A stretch of 64,000 nucleotides of DNA from Paraburkholderia aspalathi (GTDB lineage Bacteria > Pseudomonadota > Gammaproteobacteria > Burkholderiales > Burkholderiaceae): NCBI RefSeq assembly GCF_900116445.1, contig NZ_FPBH01000001.1, positions 1-64,000 on the forward strand. The letters run 5' to 3'. The notes beneath the pieces are model-generated. The model saw only the letters and a program-made list of their open reading frames with translations, was not told the origin of the DNA and searched no databases. Position 1 is the stretch's first letter; every line of letters starts with the position of its first letter. Both the position numbers and the translations under genes were made by a program. Below, in pieces: positions 40,625 to 49,011 of this stretch.

Positions 40625-40984
40625 ATGATGAAGCTTATCGAAGGCGCGGTGTTCCTGGGTGCGCTGATGCTGTATCTGGTGCCGGCAATGATTGCAGACG
40701 CGAGAGACCGCGAAGACGCCTTTGCGGTGACCATGGTGAACATCCTGCTCGGATGGACCGTGATCGGTTGGTTCGCGGCGCTGATATGGGCGCGGCATCC
40801 GGTCAGCGATCGCCGTCTGAAGCAGTTCGCAAAGCGTGCACAACGCGCGGTTGCACGAGTCACTATTGATGCAATAGTTGCTCGCGCTGAAGGTCGTGCT
40901 GGGTCCATTCCCTTGTTCAACCCGCGTTTGGTGCCGGTCGTGGCGCGCATCGCAGCAAGCAGCCGTTACCAGCATAGAGGTTAG
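40625..40984 (+). CDS. Superinfection-immunity (Imm-like) family membrane protein
   Basis: 119-residue inner-membrane protein with two helices. The core LVPAMIADARDREDAFAVTM, NILLGWTVIGWFAALIWA matches the superinfection immunity protein family named after phage T4 Imm. ATGATG start preceded by GAGGTGAAGAA. The C-terminal half (RLKQFAKRAQRAVARVTIDA) is basic and longer than in minimal family members. No phage genes are nearby, so in this context it is more likely a stress or envelope protein than a prophage function; that is inference. Confidence 0.75.
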   Translation: MMKLIEGAVFLGALMLYLVPAMIADARDREDAFAVTMVNILLGWTVIGWFAALIWARHPVSDRRLKQFAKRAQRAVARVTIDAIVARAEGRAGSIPLFNPRLVPVVARIAASSRYQHRG

Positions 40985-41071
40985 TCGGTGCCTTGGGCCG
41001 AGTGCGAATGGACGGTCCTGACACTCGAGAGACGGGCGCTGTATTGCGTCCTGTTTTCAGACTTGCTTGTT

Positions 41072-41103
41072 GATTGACCGGGGCGTCAACGCTCTAGTCA
41101 ATC
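41072..41103 (+). terminator. Hairpin after the Imm-like gene
   Basis: Seven-base stem GATTGAC (41072-41078) / GTCAATC (41097-41103), followed by GAAGAATTTTTT. It is a plausible weak terminator for the gene ending at 40984, located just before the small gene at 41128. Confidence 0.45.
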
Positions 41104-41127
41104 GAAGAATTTTTTGTGGAGATTGAA

Positions 41128-41277
41128 ATGGATATGCCTGTTACCGAAGAGCAAGTTCGTACGCTCGCGTTTTATCTGTGGGAGAAAGAGGGAAGTCCCG
41201 AAGGGCGTTCCCAGGAATATTGGGCAAAGGCACGGCAGCAGCTAGGCGCAGATCGCACGTTGGCAGAATCGGATTAA
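41128..41277 (+). CDS. DUF2934-type small protein (49 residues)
   Basis: Short frame beginning MDMPVTEEQVRTLAFYLWEK, continuing EGSPEGRSQEYWAKARQQLG. The pattern hydrophobic-x-LWEKEG-P-G-xx-EYWxKA matches the DUF2934 domain (helix, LWEx-GRPxG, EHWxxAE). GGAG lies seven bases before the ATG. It is too short for many gene callers. No function is known for the family; similar proteins are associated with stress and soil adaptation clusters. Confidence 0.75.
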   Translation: MDMPVTEEQVRTLAFYLWEKEGSPEGRSQEYWAKARQQLGADRTLAESD

Positions 41278-41421
41278 GAGATTAGTTTGGTGTGACCAGA
41301 GTTCCTGAGCGGAGGTTCACTTGCTCGAAACGTCGGCGCTGTTCCACGTATTCAACCGGAAGGGAGGATAATTGGACGCGTCATCGAGCGCATCGTGAGA
41401 CCGAGCGAAAGGAGCGACGAC

Positions 41422-42399
41422 GTGCGAAATCAATCTACCGAGTGGTCAAGCAACGACGTCCCAGCTGGTGACCGCACAGATGCCTGGCAGTCGGTGCTCA
41501 GTACCAGCTACAGAGAGTGGCAAGTCCCTCACCGTCTGCCTGCTACCTTCTACGCCCACGTCAAACATCATGATTTCGCGGGAGCCGGGATTGTCGAGAC
41601 GGTATGCGATCCCTGCAAGGGGCAACGCACGCGCGGGCAGGTTCGCCACGATGATGAACTGTATGTCGGAGTGCAACTCACGACGGGCGGGCGCGAACGG
41701 TTCAGGATTGGCGATTCAGGCGTGGAGGTCGCGTCCGGCGATGTAGTCGTCTGGACAACCGATCAGTCCATCGAGTTCGAAGTTCTCGAGCGCCTGCATA
41801 AGGTGACGCTGATGATTCCATGGTCGGTTATGCGAGAACGGCTACCGGAACGCAAACAGCCGCCGACAGGAGGCAAAATCGAAAGCCGCACAGGCGTCGG
41901 TTCGTTGCTAGCTGTGCACCTGCTCGCCCTTTCAAATGAAATCGCAACACTCGACGAAAGCGTTCAGGGTTCCGTCAGCAGGTCCACACTCGAACTGCTG
42001 GGTATTGCGCTAACCGGTCAGCAACCGTCCGCAACGTTCGACGCCAGCGCCGCAATGCTCAGACGTGTGCAGGACTTTATCCTGCAACATCTGCACGAAG
42101 ACGACCTGAACCCGACCCGGATTGCCGAGGCAAATCACATTTCGCTGCGTTACCTGCACATGCTGTTTCAGCGCAGCGACATGACCGTTTCCGGATGGGT
42201 ACTGGACAGACGACTGCACGCCTGCAAGCAGGCGTTGACGGACCCGGCCTACAACCGGCAACGCATCTCGGAGATAGCGTTCCGCTGGGGGTTCAATTCA
42301 ACCAGCCATTTCTGCCGGGCGTTCAAGGAGAAGTACGGCGCCTCACCGGGTGATGTGCGCAGGACTACGGGTGTCGGTCCGTTGGACGAGTTGACATGA
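41422..42399 (+). CDS. AraC-family transcriptional regulator
   Basis: 325-residue regulator. The N-terminal domain (about 1-190) is of the AraC_binding_2/FeaR type (LYVGVQLTTGGRERFRIGDS, EVASGDVVVWTTDQSIEFEV). The C-terminal AraC DNA-binding domain (about 215-310) has PTRIAEANHISLRYLHMLFQ and ISEIAFRWGFNSTSHFCRAF. I choose GTG 41422 because AAAGGAG is spaced seven bases before it. It reads toward the leftward glyoxalase-NTF2-cupin group, whose expression it may control; that link is only positional. Effector unknown. Confidence 0.88.
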   Translation: MRNQSTEWSSNDVPAGDRTDAWQSVLSTSYREWQVPHRLPATFYAHVKHHDFAGAGIVETVCDPCKGQRTRGQVRHDDELYVGVQLTTGGRERFRIGDSGVEVASGDVVVWTTDQSIEFEVLERLHKVTLMIPWSVMRERLPERKQPPTGGKIESRTGVGSLLAVHLLALSNEIATLDESVQGSVSRSTLELLGIALTGQQPSATFDASAAMLRRVQDFILQHLHEDDLNPTRIAEANHISLRYLHMLFQRSDMTVSGWVLDRRLHACKQALTDPAYNRQRISEIAFRWGFNSTSHFCRAFKEKYGASPGDVRRTTGVGPLDELT

Positions 42400-42465
42400 C
42401 AAACGCGGACCGGAGCTAGCCTTTTCGCTGAGTCCACGTGCTTGTTGTTGCCTGCATGCGTGTAC

Positions 42466-42861
42466 CTATACGTAATGCCCCGAACGCTCGAGAACTTCGA
42501 TTTTGTAGCCATCGGGGTCCTGAATGAAGAAGAACCGGGCGAGCATCTCTTCGCCGCGCTTAAATTCCTTCACGGGCGTGGGATGGATGCCGAGTTGCGT
42601 CATGCGCTCATGCTCATTTTCAAGCTCTGGAACGGCTACAGCGATGTGCCCATAGCCGTCGCCATGCGTATATGCCGGCTCGCGGCCTTTGTTCCACGTC
42701 AGCTCAATCTCAAAGTCATTCTCTTCGTTGCGAAGATAGACCAGCGAGAAGTCGGGGAAATCAAGGCGATGACTTGTCGACAGCCCGAGCGCGTCCTTGT
42801 AGAACTGCAGCGAACGCTCAAGGTCGTGAACCCGCACCATGGCGTGAATGATTTTGGCCAA
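42466..42861 (-). CDS. gloA: Lactoylglutathione lyase (glyoxalase I)
   Basis: 131-residue metal-dependent VOC-family enzyme converting the methylglyoxal-glutathione hemithioacetal to S-lactoylglutathione. Signature segments: HAMVRVHDLERSLQFYKDAL, VYLRNEENDFEIELTWNKG, YTHGDGYGHIAVAVPELE and FIQDPDGYKIEVLERS; histidines at about 6 and 74 and glutamates at about 53 and 122 are the expected metal ligands. Length fits GloA (135 in E. coli). Monocistronic or in a unit with the NTF2-like gene upstream (35-base gap). Confidence 0.9.
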   Translation of the reverse strand: MAKIIHAMVRVHDLERSLQFYKDALGLSTSHRLDFPDFSLVYLRNEENDFEIELTWNKGREPAYTHGDGYGHIAVAVPELENEHERMTQLGIHPTPVKEFKRGEEMLARFFFIQDPDGYKIEVLERSGHYV

Positions 42862-42896
42862 TTTTTACTCCCTTGTTGCGTAATGCGCGACGCGAG

Positions 42897-43253
42897 TCAG
42901 GCCGAAAAAGACGTGAACGTCTGAACTGCAATTTTCCCTTCTCTAACGTAAAGAGTGTCCGTTGCGAGTGTGACCCACGGCTTTGCCTCCCAGGCGAGGT
43001 ACGCCACGTTGCCGATTGTGCTCATGCTTGTAATCTTGAACGCCGGCCAGAACGCCGGGTCTGCACCGTCAACAAATGCCTTGAAAAAGCCCGAGATCTC
43101 ATCGCGGCCACGGAAGGTCCTGTCCGGCGTAATGACGGCGGAGCTGTCGTCGTAATCCTTGAGAATCTCCTCAACGCCATGAGCGAATGCGCTGAGATGA
43201 TGGTCCAGCACCTGTCTGGTTGCTGTTTCTGCCTGTTCAGAGAGATTTGACAT
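42897..43253 (-). CDS. SnoaL/NTF2-like protein
   Basis: 118-residue protein of the nuclear transport factor 2/SnoaL-like fold: ATRQVLDHHLSAFAHGVEEI, LKDYDDSSAVITPDRTFRGR, EISGFFKAFVDG. Such small cone-shaped domains include isomerases, polyketide cyclases and orphan proteins; no specific activity is readable. I use ATG 43253; a TTG at 43277 would add eight codons and has no better ribosome site. Located between gloA and the cupin gene, all leftward. Confidence 0.8.
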   Translation of the reverse strand: MSNLSEQAETATRQVLDHHLSAFAHGVEEILKDYDDSSAVITPDRTFRGRDEISGFFKAFVDGADPAFWPAFKITSMSTIGNVAYLAWEAKPWVTLATDTLYVREGKIAVQTFTSFSA

Positions 43254-43333
43254 GTCGAGTATCCACGAGAGGAGCAACGGGATGGTTCGGTAACGATGGC
43301 CGTTGCCGATACATGAAGTAGACAGCAGTGCCT

Positions 43334-43771
43334 TCAGCCCGCGTATGCACGCTGCGCCTCGTCCCAGGTCACCACCACGATCGGCGTGCCATCTTCCTTG
43401 ATGAAGGATAGCGGCCCCAGGAACGTCATGTAGAACTCGCTGTCGACCGGGAACGCGGTTTTGTCATGACGCGCATTTGCGGACTCGTAACCGTACGCCG
43501 GCGCGACGACCGTGTCGCCGCCGTGCTCGCTACCACCGCGGACGTCCATGCGGCCCTTCGTCAGCAAATATTCGCCCGGCCCGACATGAAAATGCGCGTT
43601 GAAGGACGAGCCCGCGGGGCAATCAAAAATCGCGGTCCATGCGCCCATTTCGGGGGAGGCGTGAAGCATCTTCCAGCGGATTCCTCCTTGCGAGAGAGCG
43701 TCCGGGAAGGGCTTCCACGGAATCTCATCGATTTGAACCGCTTCTTCGCGAACCTTCGGTTTGATGTCCAT
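43334..43771 (-). CDS. Cupin-domain protein (acetylacetone-cleaving-enzyme-like)
   Basis: 145-residue single-domain cupin. Metal-binding cupin motif 1 is seen in FNAHFHVGPGEYLLTKGRMD (H-x-H and E), and motif 2 around NARHDKTAFP. The architecture resembles Fe-dependent ACDO or DHAP-dioxygenase-type cupins; the true reaction is unknown. ATG 43771 follows GGAGACGACG; the upstream extension to 43873 lacks support. It is divergent from atoE over a 327-base region. Confidence 0.82.
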   Translation of the reverse strand: MDIKPKVREEAVQIDEIPWKPFPDALSQGGIRWKMLHASPEMGAWTAIFDCPAGSSFNAHFHVGPGEYLLTKGRMDVRGGSEHGGDTVVAPAYGYESANARHDKTAFPVDSEFYMTFLGPLSFIKEDGTPIVVVTWDEAQRAYAG

Positions 43772-44098
43772 CGTCGTCTCCAGATTTCGCCAAACCGAAT
43801 TCGAGTTCGGCGTGGTTTGTGGGTGATTCAACGATATCGCAGGGGCGCGCCGGAAGATTGCACGGTAGTGCAAGTCGAGTTGCCTACCAGTGCACCGGAG
43901 GGCTCAGAACACGTCTTATCGGTTTAATTACAACGCGCTTCGCGCCCGCCTTCTCAACGACTGCAAAAGCAATTGCGTTCCTCGACGCAGGATTTTTCGT
44001 TGTGTGCAAAAATCGGCGCGCGACATAAGGTCCATACGGTTTACCGCCCATAACAAGGACAGTTGGCCGCATCTATAAAGGTGACGAGGAGTAGACAA
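43772..44098. other. Divergent intergenic region before atoE
   Basis: 327 bases between the leftward cupin gene and atoE. A leftward 62-codon basic frame (43884-44072) is present but has no ribosome site and I do not accept it. The region must hold both promoters; no clear operator or hairpin was recognised. Confidence 0.4.
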
Positions 44099-45421
44099 TT
44101 GATTCAGCGTATTTCCGCTTTTTTCACTCAGGTGGTGCATCGGGTGTTGCCCGATCCCCTGATTTTTGCCATTTTGCTCACCGGCGTCACCTTCGCACTC
44201 GCGCTTGGTTTGACGCCGAAAGCGCCCGCCGACCTCGTGATGCTGTGGGGCTCCGGATTCTGGAACCTGCTCGCATTTTCGATGCAGATGGCGATGATTC
44301 TAGTAACGGGACATGCGCTGGCTAGCTCGGCGCCCGTCAAGCGAGTGCTTGTCGCGCTAGCGAGCTCTGCTCGCACGCCAGGTCAAGGCGTGATGTTGGT
44401 GGCGTTTGTGGGCGCCGTCGCGTGCGCCATCAATTGGGGATTCGGTCTCGTTCTGGGCGCGATGCTTGCACGAGAGGTCGCCCGACGCGTCAAGGGAACC
44501 GACTATCGGCTGCTCGTGGCGAGTGCTTACATGGGTTTCCTGACCTGGCACGGTGGCTTGTCTGGCTCTGTGCCGCTCGTCGCTGCCACCAAGGGCAATC
44601 CGATGGAGAAGACCGTCGGTCTGATTCCGGTTTCGCACACCATTTTTACGGGCTACAACGCGTTCATCACCATCGGCCTCATTATTCTTTTGCCCATTCT
44701 GGCAAGACTCATGATGCCGAAACCTGAAGACGTGGTTACGGTAGACCCGGCTCTATTGCAGGATCCGCCGAGTGTGGAGCGCAAGCTTGCGCCCGACGCG
44801 ACGTTCGCTGAGCGAATGGAAGAAAGCCGTGTACTGGCCATCCTCGTGGCAGCACTCTGCGCCGTCTTCCTCGTCATCCGGTTCATCAACAAAGGGTTCG
44901 CACTGGATATCGACACCGTCAACCTGGTGTTCCTCGCAGCGGGCATCGTTCTTCACAAGACCCCCATGGCGTACGCACGCGCGGTAGCGGCGGCAGCGAA
45001 GGGCGCGTCCGGCATCATGATTCAGTTTCCGTTTTATGCCGGTATCCAGGCGCTGATGGACCACTCGGGCCTGGCGGGCGTCATCACGAAGTGGTTTGTC
45101 GATATCGCCAACGTCCACACATTCCCGTTGCTCGCGTTCCTCAGCTCGGCGCTGATCAACTTTGCCGTGCCATCCGGTGGTGGTCATTGGGTCGTGCAGG
45201 GCCCATTTGTTATGCCGGCCGCGCAAGCGCTCGGCGCGGACCTCGGCAAATCCGCGATGGCGATTGCTTACGGTGAGGCCTGGACAAACATGGCGCAACC
45301 ATTCTGGGCGCTTCCGGCGCTTGCCATTGCAGGCTTAGGCGTGCGCGACATCATGGGCTACTGCGTCACGGCGCTTCTGTTCTCGGGCGTTATTTTTGTG
45401 GCCGGCATGTACCTGTTCTAA
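44099..45421 (+). CDS. atoE: Short-chain fatty acid transporter AtoE
   Basis: Integral membrane transporter for short-chain fatty acids such as acetoacetate or butyrate, 440 residues, the same length as E. coli AtoE. Family blocks: VVHRVLPDPLIFAILLTGVT, ASAYMGFLTWHGGLSGSVPL, ALINFAVPSGGGHWVVQGPF, YGEAWTNMAQPFWALP. About twelve membrane segments. Start is TTG 44099, eight bases after GAGGAG; the longer frame to TTG 44063 has no ribosome site. No CoA-transferase genes (atoDA) adjoin it. It could serve acetoacetate metabolism together with the adc gene at 14618, which is an inference. Confidence 0.9.
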   Translation: MIQRISAFFTQVVHRVLPDPLIFAILLTGVTFALALGLTPKAPADLVMLWGSGFWNLLAFSMQMAMILVTGHALASSAPVKRVLVALASSARTPGQGVMLVAFVGAVACAINWGFGLVLGAMLAREVARRVKGTDYRLLVASAYMGFLTWHGGLSGSVPLVAATKGNPMEKTVGLIPVSHTIFTGYNAFITIGLIILLPILARLMMPKPEDVVTVDPALLQDPPSVERKLAPDATFAERMEESRVLAILVAALCAVFLVIRFINKGFALDIDTVNLVFLAAGIVLHKTPMAYARAVAAAAKGASGIMIQFPFYAGIQALMDHSGLAGVITKWFVDIANVHTFPLLAFLSSALINFAVPSGGGHWVVQGPFVMPAAQALGADLGKSAMAIAYGEAWTNMAQPFWALPALAIAGLGVRDIMGYCVTALLFSGVIFVAGMYLF

Positions 45422-45475
45422 CTTCCAGGAAAGGGCGGTCCGTCTCGACGTGAGGGGGATCGCCACGCCGTACCT

Positions 45476-45694
45476 CTAACCGTGGCTGTCGACCCACGCG
45501 CGGGCCCAGTCAAGTCCGGCGTGCTGGGCTTGCTCTTCGGTATCGAAATAGCCAAGGACGCCGGATGCTTCAACGAGCTTGTTGTTTCGAGTAATCGTGC
45601 CGCTTGCTGCGTACCGTTCCGGCTGGAGAATGCCTTCCTGCTGCAGGATGGCGTGCCCCCACACGCTATAGCCGTGGTAGCTCTCCAATTCCAT
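45476..45694 (-). CDS. Small hypothetical protein
   Basis: 72-residue protein of unknown function: MELESYHGYSVWGHAILQQE, then KLVEASGVLGYFDTEEQAQH and AGLDWARAWVDSHG. The compact alpha/beta pattern suggests a folded cytosolic protein. Its ATG overlaps the stop of the gene at 45694-46041 by one base (TGATG), so the two are coupled. Last of three overlapping leftward genes. Confidence 0.7.
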   Translation of the reverse strand: MELESYHGYSVWGHAILQQEGILQPERYAASGTITRNNKLVEASGVLGYFDTEEQAQHAGLDWARAWVDSHG

Positions 45695-46041
45695 CAGCGC
45701 GTGACCTCAGCCGACATGCCACGAGAATCAACCCGAAGCACATTTCCCTCGGGCGTGAACTGGCGCGGAATTGCCGACATATCGGGTTCGTCTGTCGGCG
45801 CGGTTTTCTGCACGTGGCTTTGCTTCGCCAGCAGCCTGGGCGCGGATGTCGGCGAGCGCCGCGCATGCACGTTCATCGGGTGAGCAACGACGGGTCGATG
45901 AACCGCGAGCTTGCGTGCAGCGCCGACCCTATGGGGAGCGGTTGCACGGGCCTCAGGCGGATTCCAGACTTCCGTGTAGCCAGCCGCGTATACGGCCGGC
46001 GTGAGCGTCGCCATCAGTATGGCCAATCCAATACGTTTCAC
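45694..46041 (-). CDS. Exported hypothetical protein
   Basis: 115-residue protein starting at GTG 46041 with a strong AAGGAGAAAGC site. The first 19 residues form a signal peptide (VKRIGLAILMATLTPAVYA) and the rest is basic, rich in Arg, Pro and Ala (GAARKLAVHRPVVAHPMNVH). No domain recognised. Its start overlaps the stop of the preceding small frame by four bases and its stop overlaps the next start by one base. A much longer in-frame extension upstream is not supported. Confidence 0.6.
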   Translation of the reverse strand: MKRIGLAILMATLTPAVYAAGYTEVWNPPEARATAPHRVGAARKLAVHRPVVAHPMNVHARRSPTSAPRLLAKQSHVQKTAPTDEPDMSAIPRQFTPEGNVLRVDSRGMSAEVTR

Positions 46042-46205
46042 GCTTTCTCCTTGCCTGCTTTCCGTTGCAGCCACTCTTTGCAACTCACCCCTTGCCCGAC
46101 GCAGCCACCATCGCAGCCGGGACAATAAAAGTGCCAGTTCGTTGCCGTGAAATTGCGCCGCGCAGTACTGTATAAATATACAGGTTTTTCGTGGCCCGTG
46201 TCCAT
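46038..46205 (-). CDS. Possible small Cys-rich protein
   Basis: 55-codon frame from ATG 46205 containing NWHFYCPGCDGGCVGQGVSC, with four cysteines (C-x2-C-x3-C-x6-C) that could bind a metal, and ending KEWLQRKAGKEKA. The stop overlaps the start of the exported protein at 46041 by four bases (GTGA), which favours real coding. Against it: no good ribosome site, and the LexA box lies inside its 5' part, so if LexA acts here the true start may lie further downstream. Low confidence. Confidence 0.35.
   Translation of the reverse strand: MDTGHEKPVYLYSTARRNFTATNWHFYCPGCDGGCVGQGVSCKEWLQRKAGKEKA
46168..46183. promoter_or_regulatory. LexA box (SOS operator)
   Basis: CTGTATAAATATACAG matches the CTGT-N8-ACAG SOS box with A/T-only centre, preceded by TA and differing by one central base from the E. 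coli consensus CTGTATATATATACAG. It sits 127 bases before the GTG of the leftward gene at 46041 and about 150 bases before the rightward gene at 46332. Confidence 0.8.
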
Positions 46206-46331
46206 CGTTACCGCTCTGTGGCAACTGCGCAAATTGGGTTACCTTCACACGTGCTGCGGGAGAAGGCTGAAAGGCCGGAATTGGCTCGCGACTTTGAGGT
46301 CAACCAATTGGGCTGCGCAATGGGTTCAGTC

Positions 46332-46718
46332 ATGTCACGAACGACGATGGATAAACAACGAGATCACAGTTTTGGCCATCATCTGCGCCTGGCGCTGTTG
46401 ATAGCGATCACAGCCGGCTCAGTACCCGCTTCAGCGGCGAGCTTCGACTGCAATCGCGCGCGTCTGCCGGACGAACAAGCGATATGCGCATCCCGGCAAT
46501 TGAGCGAATTGGACGTCGAGATGTCAGTGCGCTACCAGATGCTGACGGGTCTTGTTGCCATGGGTACGCGCGGTGACATGGGGGACGAGCAACAGTCCTG
46601 GTTGAGCGCGAGGAAGAAATGCGGTGCGAACCAGGCTTGCCTGCTTGGGGCATATCGGTCGCGAATTCAGACGCTAAAGGACGAGTACGCCCGCCTGGCT
46701 AGCCGTGGGCCGTTCTAG
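46332..46718 (+). CDS. LprI-like exported protein
   Basis: About 128 residues with a signal peptide (ALLIAITAGSVPASAA) and a mature domain matching the LprI/lysozyme-inhibitor-like family: SFDCNRARLPDEQAICASRQ, LSELDVEMSVRYQ, and a second cysteine pair in ARKKCGANQACLLGAYRSRI. The four cysteines suggest two disulfides in the periplasm. The start is uncertain: ATG 46332, 46347 or earlier in-frame ATGs have no clear ribosome site; 46332 or 46347 gives a normal signal peptide. The trp leader promoter begins within or just after its stop. Confidence 0.75.
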   Translation: MSRTTMDKQRDHSFGHHLRLALLIAITAGSVPASAASFDCNRARLPDEQAICASRQLSELDVEMSVRYQMLTGLVAMGTRGDMGDEQQSWLSARKKCGANQACLLGAYRSRIQTLKDEYARLASRGPF

Positions 46719-46740
46719 AAGCAGCGTGCTGCGTTATACT
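46713..46740 (+). promoter_or_regulatory. Promoter of the trpS2 leader
   Basis: A -10 element TATACT lies at 46735-46740; a weak -35 (TTCTAG at 46713-46718) is spaced 16 bases away and overlaps the stop of the preceding gene. With normal spacing from the -10, transcription would begin at about 46747, the A of the leader-peptide ATG, so the leader transcript would be leaderless. Position is from sequence only. Confidence 0.5.
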
Positions 46741-46746
46741 CACTTC

Positions 46747-46797
46747 ATGGAAACGAATCCGATCTCGCTGAAGCTGTATTGTTGGTGGCACGCCTGA
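46747..46797 (+). CDS. trpS2 leader peptide
   Basis: 16-codon frame METNPISLKLYCWWHA with tandem Trp codons at 46783-46788 and a TGA at 46795-46797, 110 bases before the tryptophanyl-tRNA synthetase gene. Tandem Trp codons followed by alternative hairpins (pairs 46791-46795/46801-46805; 46802-46807/46838-46843; terminator 46836-46857) are the classical signs of ribosome-mediated attenuation. No ribosome site precedes it, consistent with a leaderless start. A ribosome stalled at the Trp codons would free 46802-46807 for antitermination. Confidence 0.85.
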   Translation: METNPISLKLYCWWHA

Positions 46798-46835
46798 CCC
46801 AGGCGGCCCGTTTTCACACGTACATCTACAACGTG

Positions 46836-46866
46836 ATGCCGCCAGTCCTGGCGGCATTTTGTTTTT
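46836..46866 (+). terminator. trpS2 attenuator terminator
   Basis: Nine-base stem ATGCCGCCA (46836-46844) / TGGCGGCAT (46849-46857) with a GTCC loop, followed by TTTGTTTTT. The antiterminator is GGCGGC (46802-46807) with GCCGCC (46838-46843), extended by CACGT (46817-46821) with ACGTG (46831-46835). Confidence 0.9.
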
Positions 46867-46876
46867 GCGCGCATGA

Positions 46877-47929
<1,053 letters not shown>

Positions 47930-48076
47930 AAAATCAGCAAGCCGCGCGGCTGTAAACCCGGCGTAGGCCGGGCGTCGCGCGGTCGTACTTGCCCAGTCGT
48001 AGTTTTGGCGGGGCGGTGTGATGTATTGTCACATTCAGTTGATATACAAGACGGGCAATCCTCGAAGGAGATTGAT

Positions 48077-48361
48077 TTGACCGTTCGAAAATCAACGTTG
48101 TACGTCGAGAATGCAACAAAGCATCCGTTTGAGAGCTGCTTCGTCGACCTTGGCGGGCACTCCGCAGAGCGGGCCCTCACTGTGCTCACTGCCGCAGTCC
48201 ATGCGGCTCAACGTGAAATGAATGCTTTTGACTGGATTGCAGACGCGCTTCCCGGCGCGACGCTCAAACCGGCCCTAGCATTCGGCACAGTTGGCGAACT
48301 GTATCGGTCATACACGAGACCAGCCGAGCTGGGACGCCTGAAAGGGGTGTTGCGCTCCTAA
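48077..48361 (+). CDS. Hypothetical protein
   Basis: 94-residue protein of unknown function: TVRKSTLYVENATKHPFESC, FVDLGGHSAERALTVLTAAV, HAAQREMNAFDWIADALPGA. It looks soluble and mostly helical. I start at TTG 48077 because GAAGGAG lies six bases upstream; the longer frame from 48005 lacks support. Upstream, 47939-47985 holds small palindromes (AGCCGCGCGGCT and CCCGGC/GCCGGG) that may form a weak trpS2 terminator. Confidence 0.6.
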   Translation: MTVRKSTLYVENATKHPFESCFVDLGGHSAERALTVLTAAVHAAQREMNAFDWIADALPGATLKPALAFGTVGELYRSYTRPAELGRLKGVLRS

Positions 48362-48474
48362 CCAGAGCATTCCAATTTGTCCCGCATTCAAACATAGACG
48401 TCTATAGTGGAGTCATCGTCCCGCCGGGGCGAGCTTACTTTTCTGGACCGATGCAATTGATGGGGGACGGCAAG

Positions 48475-48813
48475 ATGCCTGCTGATTCTGGTTTGGCTTA
48501 CGACCCGCAGGGACAAACGCCCGGGTCGTTGCTGACGCTGGTCGGATATCTCGAACTCTCGCTGGATGAGGGCGAGTGCGTCGTCATGATGCGGCAAGGT
48601 ACAGACGTTTTTGCGGTCTACATCGGCGACCCGGCGGACGAGGACAACCCGTTGACCGGTCACGGAACGATCGCAGCAGGCGTGGCCAATGAGATTCTCG
48701 AACTGACTCACGCCGGCCTGAACCGGATAACGGTCGGCGACCAGACGTACCGGTTCGTTCGAAGCTTCACTCATATCGCAGACGTTGGAGCCGTGATATT
48801 TGCGCCAGCGTAG
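48475..48813 (+). CDS. Hypothetical protein
   Basis: 112-residue soluble protein with no recognised domain: GSLLTLVGYLELSLDEGECV, VMMRQGTDVFAVYIGDPADE, LNRITVGDQTYRFVRSFTHI. The beta-rich pattern suggests a small barrel. ATG 48475 is preceded by GGGGGA at a seven-base spacing; ATGs at 48451 and 48460 are in frame and possible. Isolated between unrelated genes. Confidence 0.62.
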   Translation: MPADSGLAYDPQGQTPGSLLTLVGYLELSLDEGECVVMMRQGTDVFAVYIGDPADEDNPLTGHGTIAAGVANEILELTHAGLNRITVGDQTYRFVRSFTHIADVGAVIFAPA

Positions 48814-49011
48814 GCTTGTGAGCATCTCATCCTGCCTTTGCGGCATCGCGAGCCGGTTCTGCCAACGCGTCCGCTTTCGTCTCCAGAAACCCGGTCCCGA
48901 ACCACTCCACTGTCCTTTGGAGGCGGGTGGCATACGAACGCATCGCTCGCGGCATGGTCTCACCTGTCAACGGTGAATGTTCCACCGCAAACCAATCTGA
49001 ATCAGGCCCCG

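Noticed and set aside
43884..44072. 62-codon basic minus-strand frame before atoE
   Set aside because: No ribosome site, lies in a divergent promoter region.
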